DNA of 64,000 nt from Aliiroseovarius sp. S1123 (GTDB taxonomy: Bacteria; Pseudomonadota; Alphaproteobacteria; Rhodobacterales; Rhodobacteraceae): NCBI RefSeq assembly GCF_023015885.1, contig NZ_JALKBE010000009.1, positions 1-64,000 on the forward strand, written 5' to 3'. Positions 25,993-35,576 of this stretch are shown piece after piece (positions within the stretch are counted from its first letter, which is position 1; every line of letters begins with the position of its first letter). Under the pieces are notes generated by a model, which ran no database searches, was not told where the DNA came from, and saw only the letters and a list, made by a program, of their open reading frames with translations. Both the position numbers and the translations under genes were made by a program.

Positions 25993-26006
25993 TTGATCCA
26001 TGTCAA
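25993..26006. promoter_or_regulatory. FNR-type box, ccoN side
   Basis: TTGATCCATGTCAA, one mismatch to TTGAT-N4-ATCAA. Centre about 107 bases before the ccoN ATG; probably the FnrL site for ccoNOQP. Confidence 0.75.
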
Positions 26007-26036
26007 AACTTGCCGCACCCAGGCAGATTTCGGCGC

Positions 26037-26050
26037 TTGACCCATGTCAA
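26037..26050. promoter_or_regulatory. FNR-type box, uspA side
   Basis: TTGACCCATGTCAA, a symmetric TTGAC/GTCAA variant with the same CCAT spacer as the box 31 bases away. Centre 62 bases before the uspA ATG, suggesting oxygen control of uspA. Confidence 0.68.
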
Positions 26051-26105
26051 AGCGCCACACGGGAAGGCTTGGCACCCTTTCAGTGATACTCGCTGGAGGC
26101 CCGAC

Positions 26106-26945
26106 ATGGACTACAAAACGATTATGACAATCATATCAGACGACACGCGGTTCCGCCCTGCGCTGGATACTGCACGCTGTCTGTCCGAGCGTTTCGACGC
26201 GCATCTTGAGGCCTTGTGCCTTGGCATCGACCCTTCACAGCAAGGGTTTTACTATGCTGGGGCCTCCGCGATGATGGTGCAGGATAACATAGCGCAGGTC
26301 CGCGAAGACATTGAAGCGCTCGAGCAAGACATCAGGCAGATTCTTGCTTCGAATGTAACGCCTTGGTCAACTACGGCACTGGCCACCCAAACGATCACGC
26401 TGAACCATGTGGTGTCGCATCGCTCTCGATTCGCGGATCTTGTCATCCTGCCCCGCCCCTATGGCGAAGGTCGTGGCCACAATGCCGAGGCCATTATCGA
26501 AAGCGCCATGTTTGACGGCGGTGTGCCAGTTCTTGTGCTGCCAGATGACGTGACGATGTCGACCCCCCCGGCCAATGTGGTGATCGCTTGGAACGAAAGC
26601 ACCGAATCGCTGCGAGCGATTCGCGCGGCCATGCCCTTCCTGAAGGCCGCCGAATCAGTCTCGATCGCTGTAATCGACCCGCCGCAGCATGGACCAGAAC
26701 GTTCGGATCCAGGTGGGGCGCTCAGCCAGATGCTGGCACGACACGGCATCAGGGCCGAAGTTTCGGTTCTGGCAAAAACCATGCCGCGCATCGCCGACAT
26801 CCTGAACCGCCACGCCAGCGACAAGAATGCAAACCTGATCGTGATGGGGGCCTATGGGCATTCGCGGTTCCGCGAGTCCATTTTGGGCGGCGCGACCCGA
26901 CATATGCTTGAAATTGCAGCGGTTCCGGTGCTGATGGCACATTAA
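26106..26945 (+). CDS. Universal stress protein (tandem UspA domains)
   Basis: 279 residues, two Usp units. Start at the ATG at 26106 with TGGAGG upstream; the frame is open further 5' but that part covers the FNR boxes. The second unit keeps the ATP-binding motif GAYGHSRFRESILGGAT near the C-terminus, while the first is degenerate. Cytosolic. Family members help survival under oxygen or energy limitation; the flanking FNR-type boxes support that here. Convergent with fnrL (18 bases between stops). Confidence 0.9.
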   Translation: MDYKTIMTIISDDTRFRPALDTARCLSERFDAHLEALCLGIDPSQQGFYYAGASAMMVQDNIAQVREDIEALEQDIRQILASNVTPWSTTALATQTITLNHVVSHRSRFADLVILPRPYGEGRGHNAEAIIESAMFDGGVPVLVLPDDVTMSTPPANVVIAWNESTESLRAIRAAMPFLKAAESVSIAVIDPPQHGPERSDPGGALSQMLARHGIRAEVSVLAKTMPRIADILNRHASDKNANLIVMGAYGHSRFRESILGGATRHMLEIAAVPVLMAH

Positions 26946-26963
26946 AACCAGACAGGCGGCGGT

Positions 26964-27704
26964 TCAGAAAATGTGACCGCCGTCCATATCATCCCCAGTC
27001 TCGGACACCAGTCTTTGCAGGTCGGGGATGTGCACTTGGCGTTTTCCCTGAAGCTGGATCACCCCAACCTTTTTCAGGGCCGAAATCTGGCGGCTGACCG
27101 TTTCCAGCGTAAGACCAAGATAGTCCGCCATCGCTTCGCGCGTCAGCGGCAGATCGAATTCCACCCCATCCTTGGGCAGCCGCTTGTGCAGCGCGGCATC
27201 GCGGCGCGCGATGATCATCAGAAGGCTGGCAATCTTTTCACGCGCAGTTTTGCGCCCCAGCACCAACATCCATTCCCGCGCACTGTCCAGCTCGTCCAGC
27301 GTCATCTGCAATAACCGCCCACCGATTGACGGCGTCGACCCCATCAGATCCTCAAACGGTTTCTTACGGAAACAGCACAGGGTCAGGTCGGTCACGGCCA
27401 CCACGTCAAACGGCGCATGCTCGCGTCCCGGGCGGCCAATGAAGTCCGACGGCAGCAAAAGACCAACCATCTGGGTCCGCCCATCTTCCATCGTCTGGCT
27501 CAGGGTTGCGATCCCGGTGACTACGCTGGCCACGAACTCCATCGGGTCGCCTGCCCAGATGACAGGCTGGCCTGCTTCATAGGTGCGGTAATACTTGATG
27601 TCGTCCAGATGATCCAACTCATCCGGCTCGCAGCGCGAACACACGGCACGGTGGCGAATCGGGCACGTTCCGCAATCCCTAGGGTTGAAACTGGTATCGT
27701 TCAT
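26964..27704 (-). CDS. fnrL: Oxygen-responsive regulator FnrL (Crp/Fnr family)
   Basis: 246 residues. N-terminal cysteines 11, 14, 22 and 25 plus an internal cysteine pair at 110-111 provide the ligands of an oxygen-labile [4Fe-4S] cluster. Then come a cyclic-nucleotide-like beta barrel and a C-terminal helix-turn-helix ending ETVSRQISALKK, which recognises TTGAT-N4-ATCAA. Located between the cbb3 genes and hemN as in Rhodobacter. A perfect FNR box 36 bases (to its centre) upstream of the ATG implies autoregulation, probably negative given how close it is. Confidence 0.95.
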   Translation of the reverse strand: MNDTSFNPRDCGTCPIRHRAVCSRCEPDELDHLDDIKYYRTYEAGQPVIWAGDPMEFVASVVTGIATLSQTMEDGRTQMVGLLLPSDFIGRPGREHAPFDVVAVTDLTLCCFRKKPFEDLMGSTPSIGGRLLQMTLDELDSAREWMLVLGRKTAREKIASLLMIIARRDAALHKRLPKDGVEFDLPLTREAMADYLGLTLETVSRQISALKKVGVIQLQGKRQVHIPDLQRLVSETGDDMDGGHIF

Positions 27705-27733
27705 GGTTTCCTGAACAAGAGAAGTATCTTGCT

Positions 27734-27747
27734 TTGATCCTGATCAA
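27734..27747. promoter_or_regulatory. FNR/FnrL box between fnrL and hemN
   Basis: TTGATCCTGATCAA, a perfect match to TTGAT-N4-ATCAA. Centre 36 bases from the fnrL ATG and 42 bases from the hemN ATG, so one site can act on both. Confidence 0.9.
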
Positions 27748-27782
27748 AGTAACTGGCGCGATTGGTGTTACAGCGTATTCGA

Positions 27783-29138
27783 ATGCAGACACTTACGCAA
27801 CTCAAACGCCTCGGTCTTTTTGACGCGCGCGTCCCCCGCTACACCAGCTACCCGACCGCCCCGCATTTCAAGGCGGGCTTCGGCCCCGAGACGCTTGCCA
27901 ATTGGATCAGCGCGATTCCTTCGGGCAACAAAGTCTCTCTTTATGTGCACATCCCGTTTTGCCGCCGTTTGTGCTGGTTCTGCGCCTGCCGTACGCAAGG
28001 CACGTCGACCGCCGAACCCGTAGCCGCTTATGTGGACAGCCTGAAGGACGAGCTTGCAACGATCAAATCGCTACTGGCCCCCGGGATCGAGATCGAGCAT
28101 CTGCATTGGGGCGGCGGGACTCCTACCCTGCTACAGCCCGAATTGATCGCCGATCTGACCGATGCCATCCTAAACACGATGCCCCTTGCCGAAGGTGCGC
28201 AATTCTCGGTCGAGATTGATCCCTCCGAAGTCGACGACGCCCGTCTGGACGCGCTGGCTGCGGCCGGAATGAACCGCGCGTCAATTGGCGTGCAGGATTT
28301 CGACCCGATGATCCAAGAGGTCATCGGTCGCCCGCAAAGCTATGAAATCACCAAAGACGCCGTGGATGGTCTGCGCGCCCGCGGAATCGACAGCCTGAAC
28401 ATGGATATCCTGTATGGCCTGCCGCACCAGAACGTCGCACGCGTCACGGATTCGGTTGAGAAGCTGATCAGTCTTGGTCCTGATCGCGTGGCGCTGTTTG
28501 GCTATGCCCACGTCCCATGGATGGCGCGCCGCCAGACCCTGATCCCGACCGAAGCCCTGCCGTCTGCCGAGGAACGGTTGGAGCTGTTCAACACCGCCCG
28601 CGACCTGTTCGTTGCCAGCGGCTATGATGAGATCGGCATCGACCATTTTGCCCGGCCCACGGACGGGCTGGCGAAGGCGCACAAAGCCGGCACGATGAAG
28701 CGGAACTTCCAAGGCTATACCGAGGATGCGTCCGAAGTGCTGATGGGCGTGGGTGCAAGCTCGATCGCGCGTTACCCGCAGGGCTATGTGCAGAACCAAC
28801 CCGCCACCGCCAAGTATCAAGCTGCCGCGCGTGACGGGCAGCTGACCGCCGCCAAGGGGCACACGTTTGAAGGTGACGACATCGCGCGCGGCCGCGTGAT
28901 CGAAGACCTTCTGTGCTATTTCCGCGCAGACCTTGCGGCGCTGGCCAAGGAACAATCCCTTCCGATAGAGACTCTTCTGGGGTGGGTAGATGGGCTTGAG
29001 GCCGCGATGCCCGGCACCACGGATCTGGCGGATAACGTCCTAACCATCCGCGACGAATCCCGTCCGCTTGCACGCATCATCGCCCGCCACTTTGACGCAT
29101 ACGAGATGAATGAAAGCGGACATAGTCAGGCGGTGTAA
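27783..29138 (+). CDS. hemN: Oxygen-independent coproporphyrinogen III oxidase
   Basis: 451 residues from the ATG at 27783, the family's usual length; a TTG at 27762 would add seven. Radical SAM enzyme with CRRLCWFC (Cys60, Cys64, Cys67) and HWGGGTPT, converting coproporphyrinogen III to protoporphyrinogen IX without oxygen, for heme and (bacterio)chlorophyll supply. No clear ribosome site precedes the ATG. The FNR box is centred 42 bases upstream, so a class II start site would put the transcript start almost on the ATG. Confidence 0.94.
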   Translation: MQTLTQLKRLGLFDARVPRYTSYPTAPHFKAGFGPETLANWISAIPSGNKVSLYVHIPFCRRLCWFCACRTQGTSTAEPVAAYVDSLKDELATIKSLLAPGIEIEHLHWGGGTPTLLQPELIADLTDAILNTMPLAEGAQFSVEIDPSEVDDARLDALAAAGMNRASIGVQDFDPMIQEVIGRPQSYEITKDAVDGLRARGIDSLNMDILYGLPHQNVARVTDSVEKLISLGPDRVALFGYAHVPWMARRQTLIPTEALPSAEERLELFNTARDLFVASGYDEIGIDHFARPTDGLAKAHKAGTMKRNFQGYTEDASEVLMGVGASSIARYPQGYVQNQPATAKYQAAARDGQLTAAKGHTFEGDDIARGRVIEDLLCYFRADLAALAKEQSLPIETLLGWVDGLEAAMPGTTDLADNVLTIRDESRPLARIIARHFDAYEMNESGHSQAV

Positions 29139-29173
29139 TCGTCGCCTGATCTATCTTCCGACAATGGACGCCG

Positions 29174-29932
29174 TTACGGCGACTTCTTGCGATAGCCCGC
29201 TTCGATGGCGATACGGTCCAGCACCTCGCCCAAGGTCAGCCCGTGTTCAAACGCACCATCGCGCAGGAAGTTTTCGACCTGCGTAATGACCAGCGGGTTC
29301 ACCATCATGAAGGTGTGGGTCACGGGAAGGGTGATGTGGTCATCCATCCCTTCGACCCGAGTGCTTTCAACCGAAACCTTCCCGTCATCCGCGCCGTCGA
29401 TCACCGCTGAATAAATCGGGTTCAGGGACCGGTTTCCGGCGATCACGCCCAGTTCGAACCGGGCGCGACCCGTTTGATTGGGGACCGAATCCTCACCCGT
29501 ACCCAGTTGCAGTCCAGCCGGGCCATTGATCCATTCAAACGGCTCAAGCTCTGCAAACTCGTCCACCAGTTCTGACCCCTGATTGGGCGGGGCAAGCATC
29601 ACGACGCGGCCCAGATTTTTGGGCCGATTGTCGTCCAGCCAGACACGCACAAGGATGCCCCCCATCGAATGTGTCACAAAGTGCAGACGCTCGTCCCCGC
29701 AGGCAGCAACCGCAGGGGGGATGGCAAGGTTTGCCAGCACGGGGATTTCGGCTTTGGTCGAGGGATAGCCAAGGTTGATGACCTTATATCCCTCGGCCTC
29801 AAGCGCTTCCTCCATCACCCACATGGACGAGGCCGACCGCGCAAGCCCATGAAGCAGCACCACGCAATCCGCACGGGCGGGAAGCGCGCTGATGAGCGTC
29901 ATCAGAAGGGCAATAACAGCGGTTACTCTCAT
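29174..29932 (-). CDS. Secreted alpha/beta-hydrolase (lipase/esterase-like)
   Basis: 252 residues with a signal peptide (about 1-21, ending LPARA). [10 protein letters not shown] forms the oxyanion loop, and the nucleophile elbow is THSMGG (Ser89) rather than the classic GxSxG, as in a subgroup of bacterial lipases. The histidine in [16 protein letters not shown] is the likely third triad member. It would act on esters in the periplasm or outside. Its 5' end lies about 70 bases after the stop of the beta-helix membrane protein; co-transcription is possible. Confidence 0.82.
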   Translation of the reverse strand: MRVTAVIALLMTLISALPARADCVVLLHGLARSASSMWVMEEALEAEGYKVINLGYPSTKAEIPVLANLAIPPAVAACGDERLHFVTHSMGGILVRVWLDDNRPKNLGRVVMLAPPNQGSELVDEFAELEPFEWINGPAGLQLGTGEDSVPNQTGRARFELGVIAGNRSLNPIYSAVIDGADDGKVSVESTRVEGMDDHITLPVTHTFMMVNPLVITQVENFLRDGAFEHGLTLGEVLDRIAIEAGYRKKSP

Positions 29933-30002
29933 GGCTTCAGGATACTCGCATCAACACAGGGGTTCGAGCCGATTGGCCAGACGCGCGCCCGATGGGCACG
30001 GT

Positions 30003-31136
30003 TTAGCGCACCTCGGTGTGGAAGCCCGGCGCAAACCAGCGGATGATCAATGCGCCTGCCCCTGCAACGGCCACACCCAGCACGCCGATCCAACCGATCA
30101 CGGGGATCAATGCCAGCACGGTAACAGCCAGCGCGCCCACGGCCGCAGCAATGGCGCGTTCGGACAGGGTTTCCGGCAGCGGGCGGCTTAGCGCGCTCAT
30201 AACGCCCACACCCAGAATATAGGCGCCAATCACATATCCGGCCACGCCCAGCAACACCGCCAACACGATCGAGGCCGGAACCAGCAGGATGCCATAGCCC
30301 GTCAAAGCAAACAGGAACAGCGACCCAGCCAGCGCTGAGATTGACAAAAAGCCCATCCACAAGGCGCGCATCGGCGTTTCCAACGTGCGTTCGCGTAGGT
30401 TCATCAGGAATGCGGGGGCCAGGCCTGCGGTCAGCGTTGCCAGCGCAGTCAGGATCAGAATCGACGTCACTTTGCCGCCCAGCCACGACATCCAGCCGCC
30501 GGTGGTTTCTGCAGTCGCGCCACCTTCAGGGTCCGCTGTGGGGTCGAATGCATCCGCGTCGTGACGCTCGATCCGATCTGCGGGTACGACATGTGCCGGG
30601 ATCTCAATCGCCTCGGGGTCATCAGCATACAGATACAGGGTGCCCTCAATCCGGGCATTTTCGCCGAAGCTGATGGTTTTCGTGGACAGGCTGGCATCGC
30701 CGGCGATGGTTTCCGTCAGCAGGATGTGTTCGGCGGCAATCAGCGCGTCATCACCAATCGCCGCCGTAATTTCGGCCCGCTGCGCACCAAGGCGCAGATC
30801 ACCCGAGATGGGCGCCGTGACCAGAACCGTATCACCCAGAAGCTGCGCGTCTCCGCCGACCGGGGCCGAGACATTCACATTCATCCCCGCCGCATAGAGG
30901 CTCTGCCCCACAGGGGCCGAGATCGACACCGAACGACCGCCCGCATGCGCACTGCCACTCACAGGCGCCGAGATCACCACGGTATTGCCCGCAACAAAGG
31001 CGTCATCCACGGCCTCACCCGACAGGGTCACGTTGTCCCCGGCAATATAGGCGTCATCGCCAAAGCGATACACCTCGTCCGCGAGGCTGGGGGTTGCGAT
31101 CAGTGTGGCGCAAAGAAGAAGGAATGAACGAAACAT
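30003..31136 (-). CDS. Exported beta-helix (bactofilin-like) membrane protein
   Basis: 377 residues. Signal peptide to about residue 19, then some 150 residues of short repeats alternating hydrophobic and Gly/Asp positions (YIAGDNVTLSG, FVAGNTVVISAPVSG, LYAAGMNVNVSAPVGG), as in polymer-forming bactofilin beta-helices. After an acidic linker come about five to six membrane helices (about 225-370). This combination of an exported bactofilin-like domain with a membrane domain occurs in bacterial families of unknown role; a structural role at the envelope is inferred. Confidence 0.75.
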   Translation of the reverse strand: MFRSFLLLCATLIATPSLADEVYRFGDDAYIAGDNVTLSGEAVDDAFVAGNTVVISAPVSGSAHAGGRSVSISAPVGQSLYAAGMNVNVSAPVGGDAQLLGDTVLVTAPISGDLRLGAQRAEITAAIGDDALIAAEHILLTETIAGDASLSTKTISFGENARIEGTLYLYADDPEAIEIPAHVVPADRIERHDADAFDPTADPEGGATAETTGGWMSWLGGKVTSILILTALATLTAGLAPAFLMNLRERTLETPMRALWMGFLSISALAGSLFLFALTGYGILLVPASIVLAVLLGVAGYVIGAYILGVGVMSALSRPLPETLSERAIAAAVGALAVTVLALIPVIGWIGVLGVAVAGAGALIIRWFAPGFHTEVR

Positions 31137-31288
31137 GGCTGTCCCTTGCCAATAGAATTGATGTTATCAACCTTAACATAGGAGGTGTCATCAGATTTGT
31201 AAGAGAGGATCGTAAGAATTCCAATGGATTTTCAGACAGCACCATCCGCATCAATCTGAAAGAAAGGGGGTAGCCCCTTAAACACAAC
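31137..31288. other. Upstream region of the beta-helix protein gene, no gene seen
   Basis: AT-rich stretch with AAGGGAC before the ATG at 31136. It contains an inverted repeat TTGAT-gtt-ATCAA (31158-31170), FNR-like but with a 3-base spacer. No reading frame of note between here and the groEL terminator. Confidence 0.4.
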
Positions 31289-31312
31289 AAAGGCGCCCCA
31301 AGGGACGCCTTT
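31289..31312 (-). terminator. Terminator after groESL
   Basis: Stem AAAGGCG / CGCCTTT with a 10-base loop, about 130 bases after the groEL stop; the minus-strand tail reads GTTGTGTTT, so it is a weak U-tract. Confidence 0.6.
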
Positions 31313-31335
31313 GCTTGATTTCGTAGGGCTGTTTG

Positions 31336-31418
31336 GCTCTCGGCAGATTGGCCTGACGGCCAATCGCCTGTCGCCGGGTAGCTCTCGGCGATTTCCCGTT
31401 GGGAATTCGCCTGACGCC
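31336..31418 (-). repeat. Two tandem 40-base hairpin units after groEL
   Basis: Plus-strand units GGCTCTCGGCAGATT...AATCGCCTGTCGCC (31336-31375) and AGCTCTCGGCGATTT...ATTCGCCTGACGCC (31380-31418) share outer arms but have different centres. The first centre is a perfect 8-bp hairpin GATTGGCC-tgac-GGCCAATC (31346-31365). It resembles a REP-like element. Confidence 0.6.
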
Positions 31419-31420
31419 AT

Positions 31421-31443
31421 CAGAATTCGCTGAGCGAATTCTG
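31421..31443 (-). other. Perfect hairpin directly after the groEL stop codon
   Basis: CAGAATTCGC-tga-GCGAATTCTG, a 10-bp stem with a 3-base loop, one base past the groEL stop. No U-tract follows, so it is more likely a 3'-end-stabilising hairpin or a third member of the adjacent repeat array than a terminator. Confidence 0.6.
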
Positions 31444-31444
31444 A

Positions 31445-33091
<1,647 letters not shown>

Positions 33092-33143
33092 TTAGCTTAC
33101 TCCAGTAAATTCGTGTAAATCAGATAGTTCAGTCAGCAGACGA

Positions 33144-33431
33144 TCAGGACAGGATGCCCATGATGTCAGCTTCTTTCATGATCAGCAGCTCTTCACCGTC
33201 GACGGTGATTTCGGTGCCGGACCACTTGCCGAACAGGATCTTGTCGCCTTCTTTGACGTCCATTGCGATGCGATCGCCGTCGTCGTCTTTGGCGCCAGCG
33301 CCAACAGCCACAACCAGACCTTCAGCAGGTTTTTCTTTGGCGCTGTCCGGAATGATCAGACCACCAGCGGTTTTTTCGTCGCTCTCAACGCGGCGTACAA
33401 GCACGCGGTCATGCAGCGGGGTAAAAGCCAT
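33144..33431 (-). CDS. groES: Co-chaperonin GroES
   Basis: 95 residues: [20 protein letters not shown] at the start, the mobile loop [13 protein letters not shown], and [16 protein letters not shown] at the end. Heptameric lid of GroEL. First gene of groESL. Confidence 0.98.
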   Translation of the reverse strand: MAFTPLHDRVLVRRVESDEKTAGGLIIPDSAKEKPAEGLVVAVGAGAKDDDGDRIAMDVKEGDKILFGKWSGTEITVDGEELLIMKEADIMGILS

Positions 33432-33464
33432 TTCTGAGACTCCCTAAGCTCAGTTAACATTCCA

Positions 33465-33491
33465 TTAGCACTCACCTGATGCGAGTGCTAA
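33465..33491 (-). promoter_or_regulatory. CIRCE operator (HrcA binding site)
   Basis: TTAGCACTC-N9-GAGTGCTAA, a perfect consensus inverted repeat, 34 bases upstream of the groES ATG. It implies heat-shock control of groESL by the HrcA repressor, whose gene is not in this window. Confidence 0.97.
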
Positions 33492-33498
33492 CGGCGCA

Positions 33499-33527
33499 TA
33501 GTTAGGACTGGCGTTGGGGGGAGTCAA
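33499..33527 (-). promoter_or_regulatory. Predicted groESL promoter
   Basis: On the minus strand, TTGACT (33522-33527) and TAACTA (33499-33504) are separated by 17 bases, immediately upstream of the CIRCE element. The -35 is good, the -10 weak. Confidence 0.45.
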
Positions 33528-33633
33528 TGAATGTGCGGAAACTTTCGTCGCCGCATCGCAGCAATCTCGCAATCACCACTTGCAGTCGCAGCGCAGCCCC
33601 CTAATGTCACCCAGAGTAGTGTAGGAGTTTCAT

Positions 33634-34653
33634 ATGCGTTTTTTACCCCTTGCCGCGACCATTGCCGCGTTTCTGCTTTCTTCTCCGGCATCGGCCCTAT
33701 GCACAGGCGAAAATGGCTTTGAAAACTTACCGCAAACCGCCCAAGACGCGATCCGCTCAAAAGTCGACGACACTCCGTATTCGGAAGGCGTCATCTGGCA
33801 AGCGCGAAAAGACAACAAAGTGCGGACAATCGTTGGCACCATACACATTTATGATCCCCGCCTTGAAGCTGTCGCCACTCAGGTCAAATCCTATCTGCAA
33901 GAGGCGGATCTGTTGATGTTGGAACTGGCATCCGAAGACGCCACCGACTTTCAGATGATGCTGGTGTCAGATCCAAATCGCATGGTGATTACCGACGGAC
34001 CCGGACTTGATGAACGCCTCTCCGAAGATTCGTGGAACAAGCTTGTCCATACAATGGAAGCGTTGCCGCATCTTGGCATTCCCCCTGAAGCGTTGCCTCG
34101 TGTGCAACCTTGGTTCCTGGGTCTCAATCTGGCGCTCTCGCCCTGCGCGTTCGAAAGCATGATGCAAGGCCAGCAGGGTCTTGATCACCAGATCGAAACC
34201 ATCGCGCAAGAACTGGGTGTCGAACGTACAAGTCTGGATGATCCGGCTGCGCTGCTGGACATGTTTTCGGGGGATCCCTTGGATGAACAGGTCAAGGATT
34301 TCGAGGCATCCATCCTGATGCTGGACCACGACCCTGCAATCATCGTGACCCTGATAGACACGTATTTTCAGGAGAATTTCATGCTGGGATGGGAATATGG
34401 TTTTCAGGCCGGGCGCGAGAAAGCAAAAGAACTTAAGCGTGAAGAGTGGCTAGAGGCCGCAATCGACGAAATGATGGTCACGCTTCTGGACCAGCGCAAT
34501 CGAGACTGGATGGTCCGAATTTTGGCCGAGGACGCAATGGAGCATGTGGTGATCGCGGTCGGCGCGGCCCACCTGCCGCGAGAAAACGGATTGCTATCCA
34601 TGTTTGCGGATGACGGCTGGACCCTGACCCGCATCAGCCTTGCTGGGCATTGA
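33634..34653 (+). CDS. TraB/GumN family protein, exported
   Basis: 339 residues. Signal peptide about 1-21 (ending SPASA). Family landmarks: the GTIH motif near residue 70 (IVGTIHIYDP), LMLELASED near 95, and the C-terminal GAAHLPRENGLLSMF. These domains are distant relatives of metal-dependent Tiki-type proteases; bacterial members have no settled function. Divergent from groESL with about 200 bases between. Confidence 0.85.
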   Translation: MRFLPLAATIAAFLLSSPASALCTGENGFENLPQTAQDAIRSKVDDTPYSEGVIWQARKDNKVRTIVGTIHIYDPRLEAVATQVKSYLQEADLLMLELASEDATDFQMMLVSDPNRMVITDGPGLDERLSEDSWNKLVHTMEALPHLGIPPEALPRVQPWFLGLNLALSPCAFESMMQGQQGLDHQIETIAQELGVERTSLDDPAALLDMFSGDPLDEQVKDFEASILMLDHDPAIIVTLIDTYFQENFMLGWEYGFQAGREKAKELKREEWLEAAIDEMMVTLLDQRNRDWMVRILAEDAMEHVVIAVGAAHLPRENGLLSMFADDGWTLTRISLAGH

Positions 34654-34741
34654 TCCAAGTGGCACCTCACACCGCCGCCCCCTTTGGTGGTCTATCCAGA
34701 CAGCAAGCGCGACCATCCGCTTGTTGTCCAAATCAAAGCGT

Positions 34742-35389
34742 TCACACAGACCGCCCCGCTTCCGTTAGATCGTACACCCCGCGCTCGACCCGCTGAAACC
34801 ACCCATAGTGATTGATTGCCATCATGTTGGTCGCCTTGCCCACCCCCGTGGACTTGGCAACTTCGGCCCCGCGGCTGGGGCCGTGTTCGGCCAAATAGGC
34901 GCGCAGCTTCTCGGCGTCCTGACGATAAGCTGTGATCAGCTTGCCGTTGGTGCCGCCAGTGTTCGGATCCCCCTCGCGCCGGGCAAACTCGGACAACAGC
35001 CGCCCGGTCTTCACCTTGGACTTGCGTGGCTGGAACGGCCCCGGATCGGCATGCACCTGCACAAAGCCATCTTTCAGCCGAACCGAGACGACGCCCAGCC
35101 CCAGCCGCTTACACAACCCGACATTCCCCTTGAACGCCCGCCACCCCGGCTTGCCCGCCCAGCGCGGCACCGCCACATAGACCAGATCGCTGATCGCCTG
35201 CCGGGCAACGGCCTGCTGCAACAGGGTCAGTGAAAACCCCGCCTTCAGCTCGACAATGACCGGTGCGCTGTCGCCATCACGCAGGGCCACCACATCCGCT
35301 GTGCCTACCTCGGCCTTGACCTCATAGCCAAGACCCACAAGCCAAGATTTGACGGGCGCATACAGATCGGTTTCGGCGGGCTTACTCAA
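34742..35389 (-). CDS. DUF2161 family, putative PD-(D/E)XK phosphodiesterase
   Basis: 215 residues if started at the TTG at 35389 (reading SKPAETDLYAPVK; AAAGAG 8 bases upstream). The frame is open much further but that part overlaps the divergent ppaC gene and is not conserved. Nuclease-fold signature: an early Glu (SKPAETDLY), TADVVAL (Asp) and IVELKAG (Glu-x-Lys). The C-terminal part contains a winged-helix-like segment (SRGAEVAKSTGVGKATNMM). Family function is unestablished; a role in DNA repair or nucleic acid processing is inference. Non-ATG start. Confidence 0.75.
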   Translation of the reverse strand: MSKPAETDLYAPVKSWLVGLGYEVKAEVGTADVVALRDGDSAPVIVELKAGFSLTLLQQAVARQAISDLVYVAVPRWAGKPGWRAFKGNVGLCKRLGLGVVSVRLKDGFVQVHADPGPFQPRKSKVKTGRLLSEFARREGDPNTGGTNGKLITAYRQDAEKLRAYLAEHGPSRGAEVAKSTGVGKATNMMAINHYGWFQRVERGVYDLTEAGRSV

Positions 35390-35576
35390 AGGGTCACTCT
35401 TTCGAACGGAGGTCCCGACAGTTTCACCACGCAACGCCGGAACCGCAAGGGGCTTGCGCGCAACACATGACAGGTTTTCTGCAACTGCACAGATGTTGGC
35501 CCTATCAGGGATGACAAGGCGCATCGGCCTTTCTATAAGGCTCGCAAACACGATCACACATAGACGGATGATGCAT

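Noticed and set aside
26957..26982. Hairpin CGGCGGT/ACCGCCG between uspA and fnrL as a bidirectional terminator
   Set aside because: Neither side has a clear T run and it overlaps the fnrL coding end.
31158..31170. TTGAT-gtt-ATCAA upstream of the beta-helix gene as a fifth FNR box
   Set aside because: The spacer is 3 bases rather than 4, which moves the half-sites off the helical register FNR needs.
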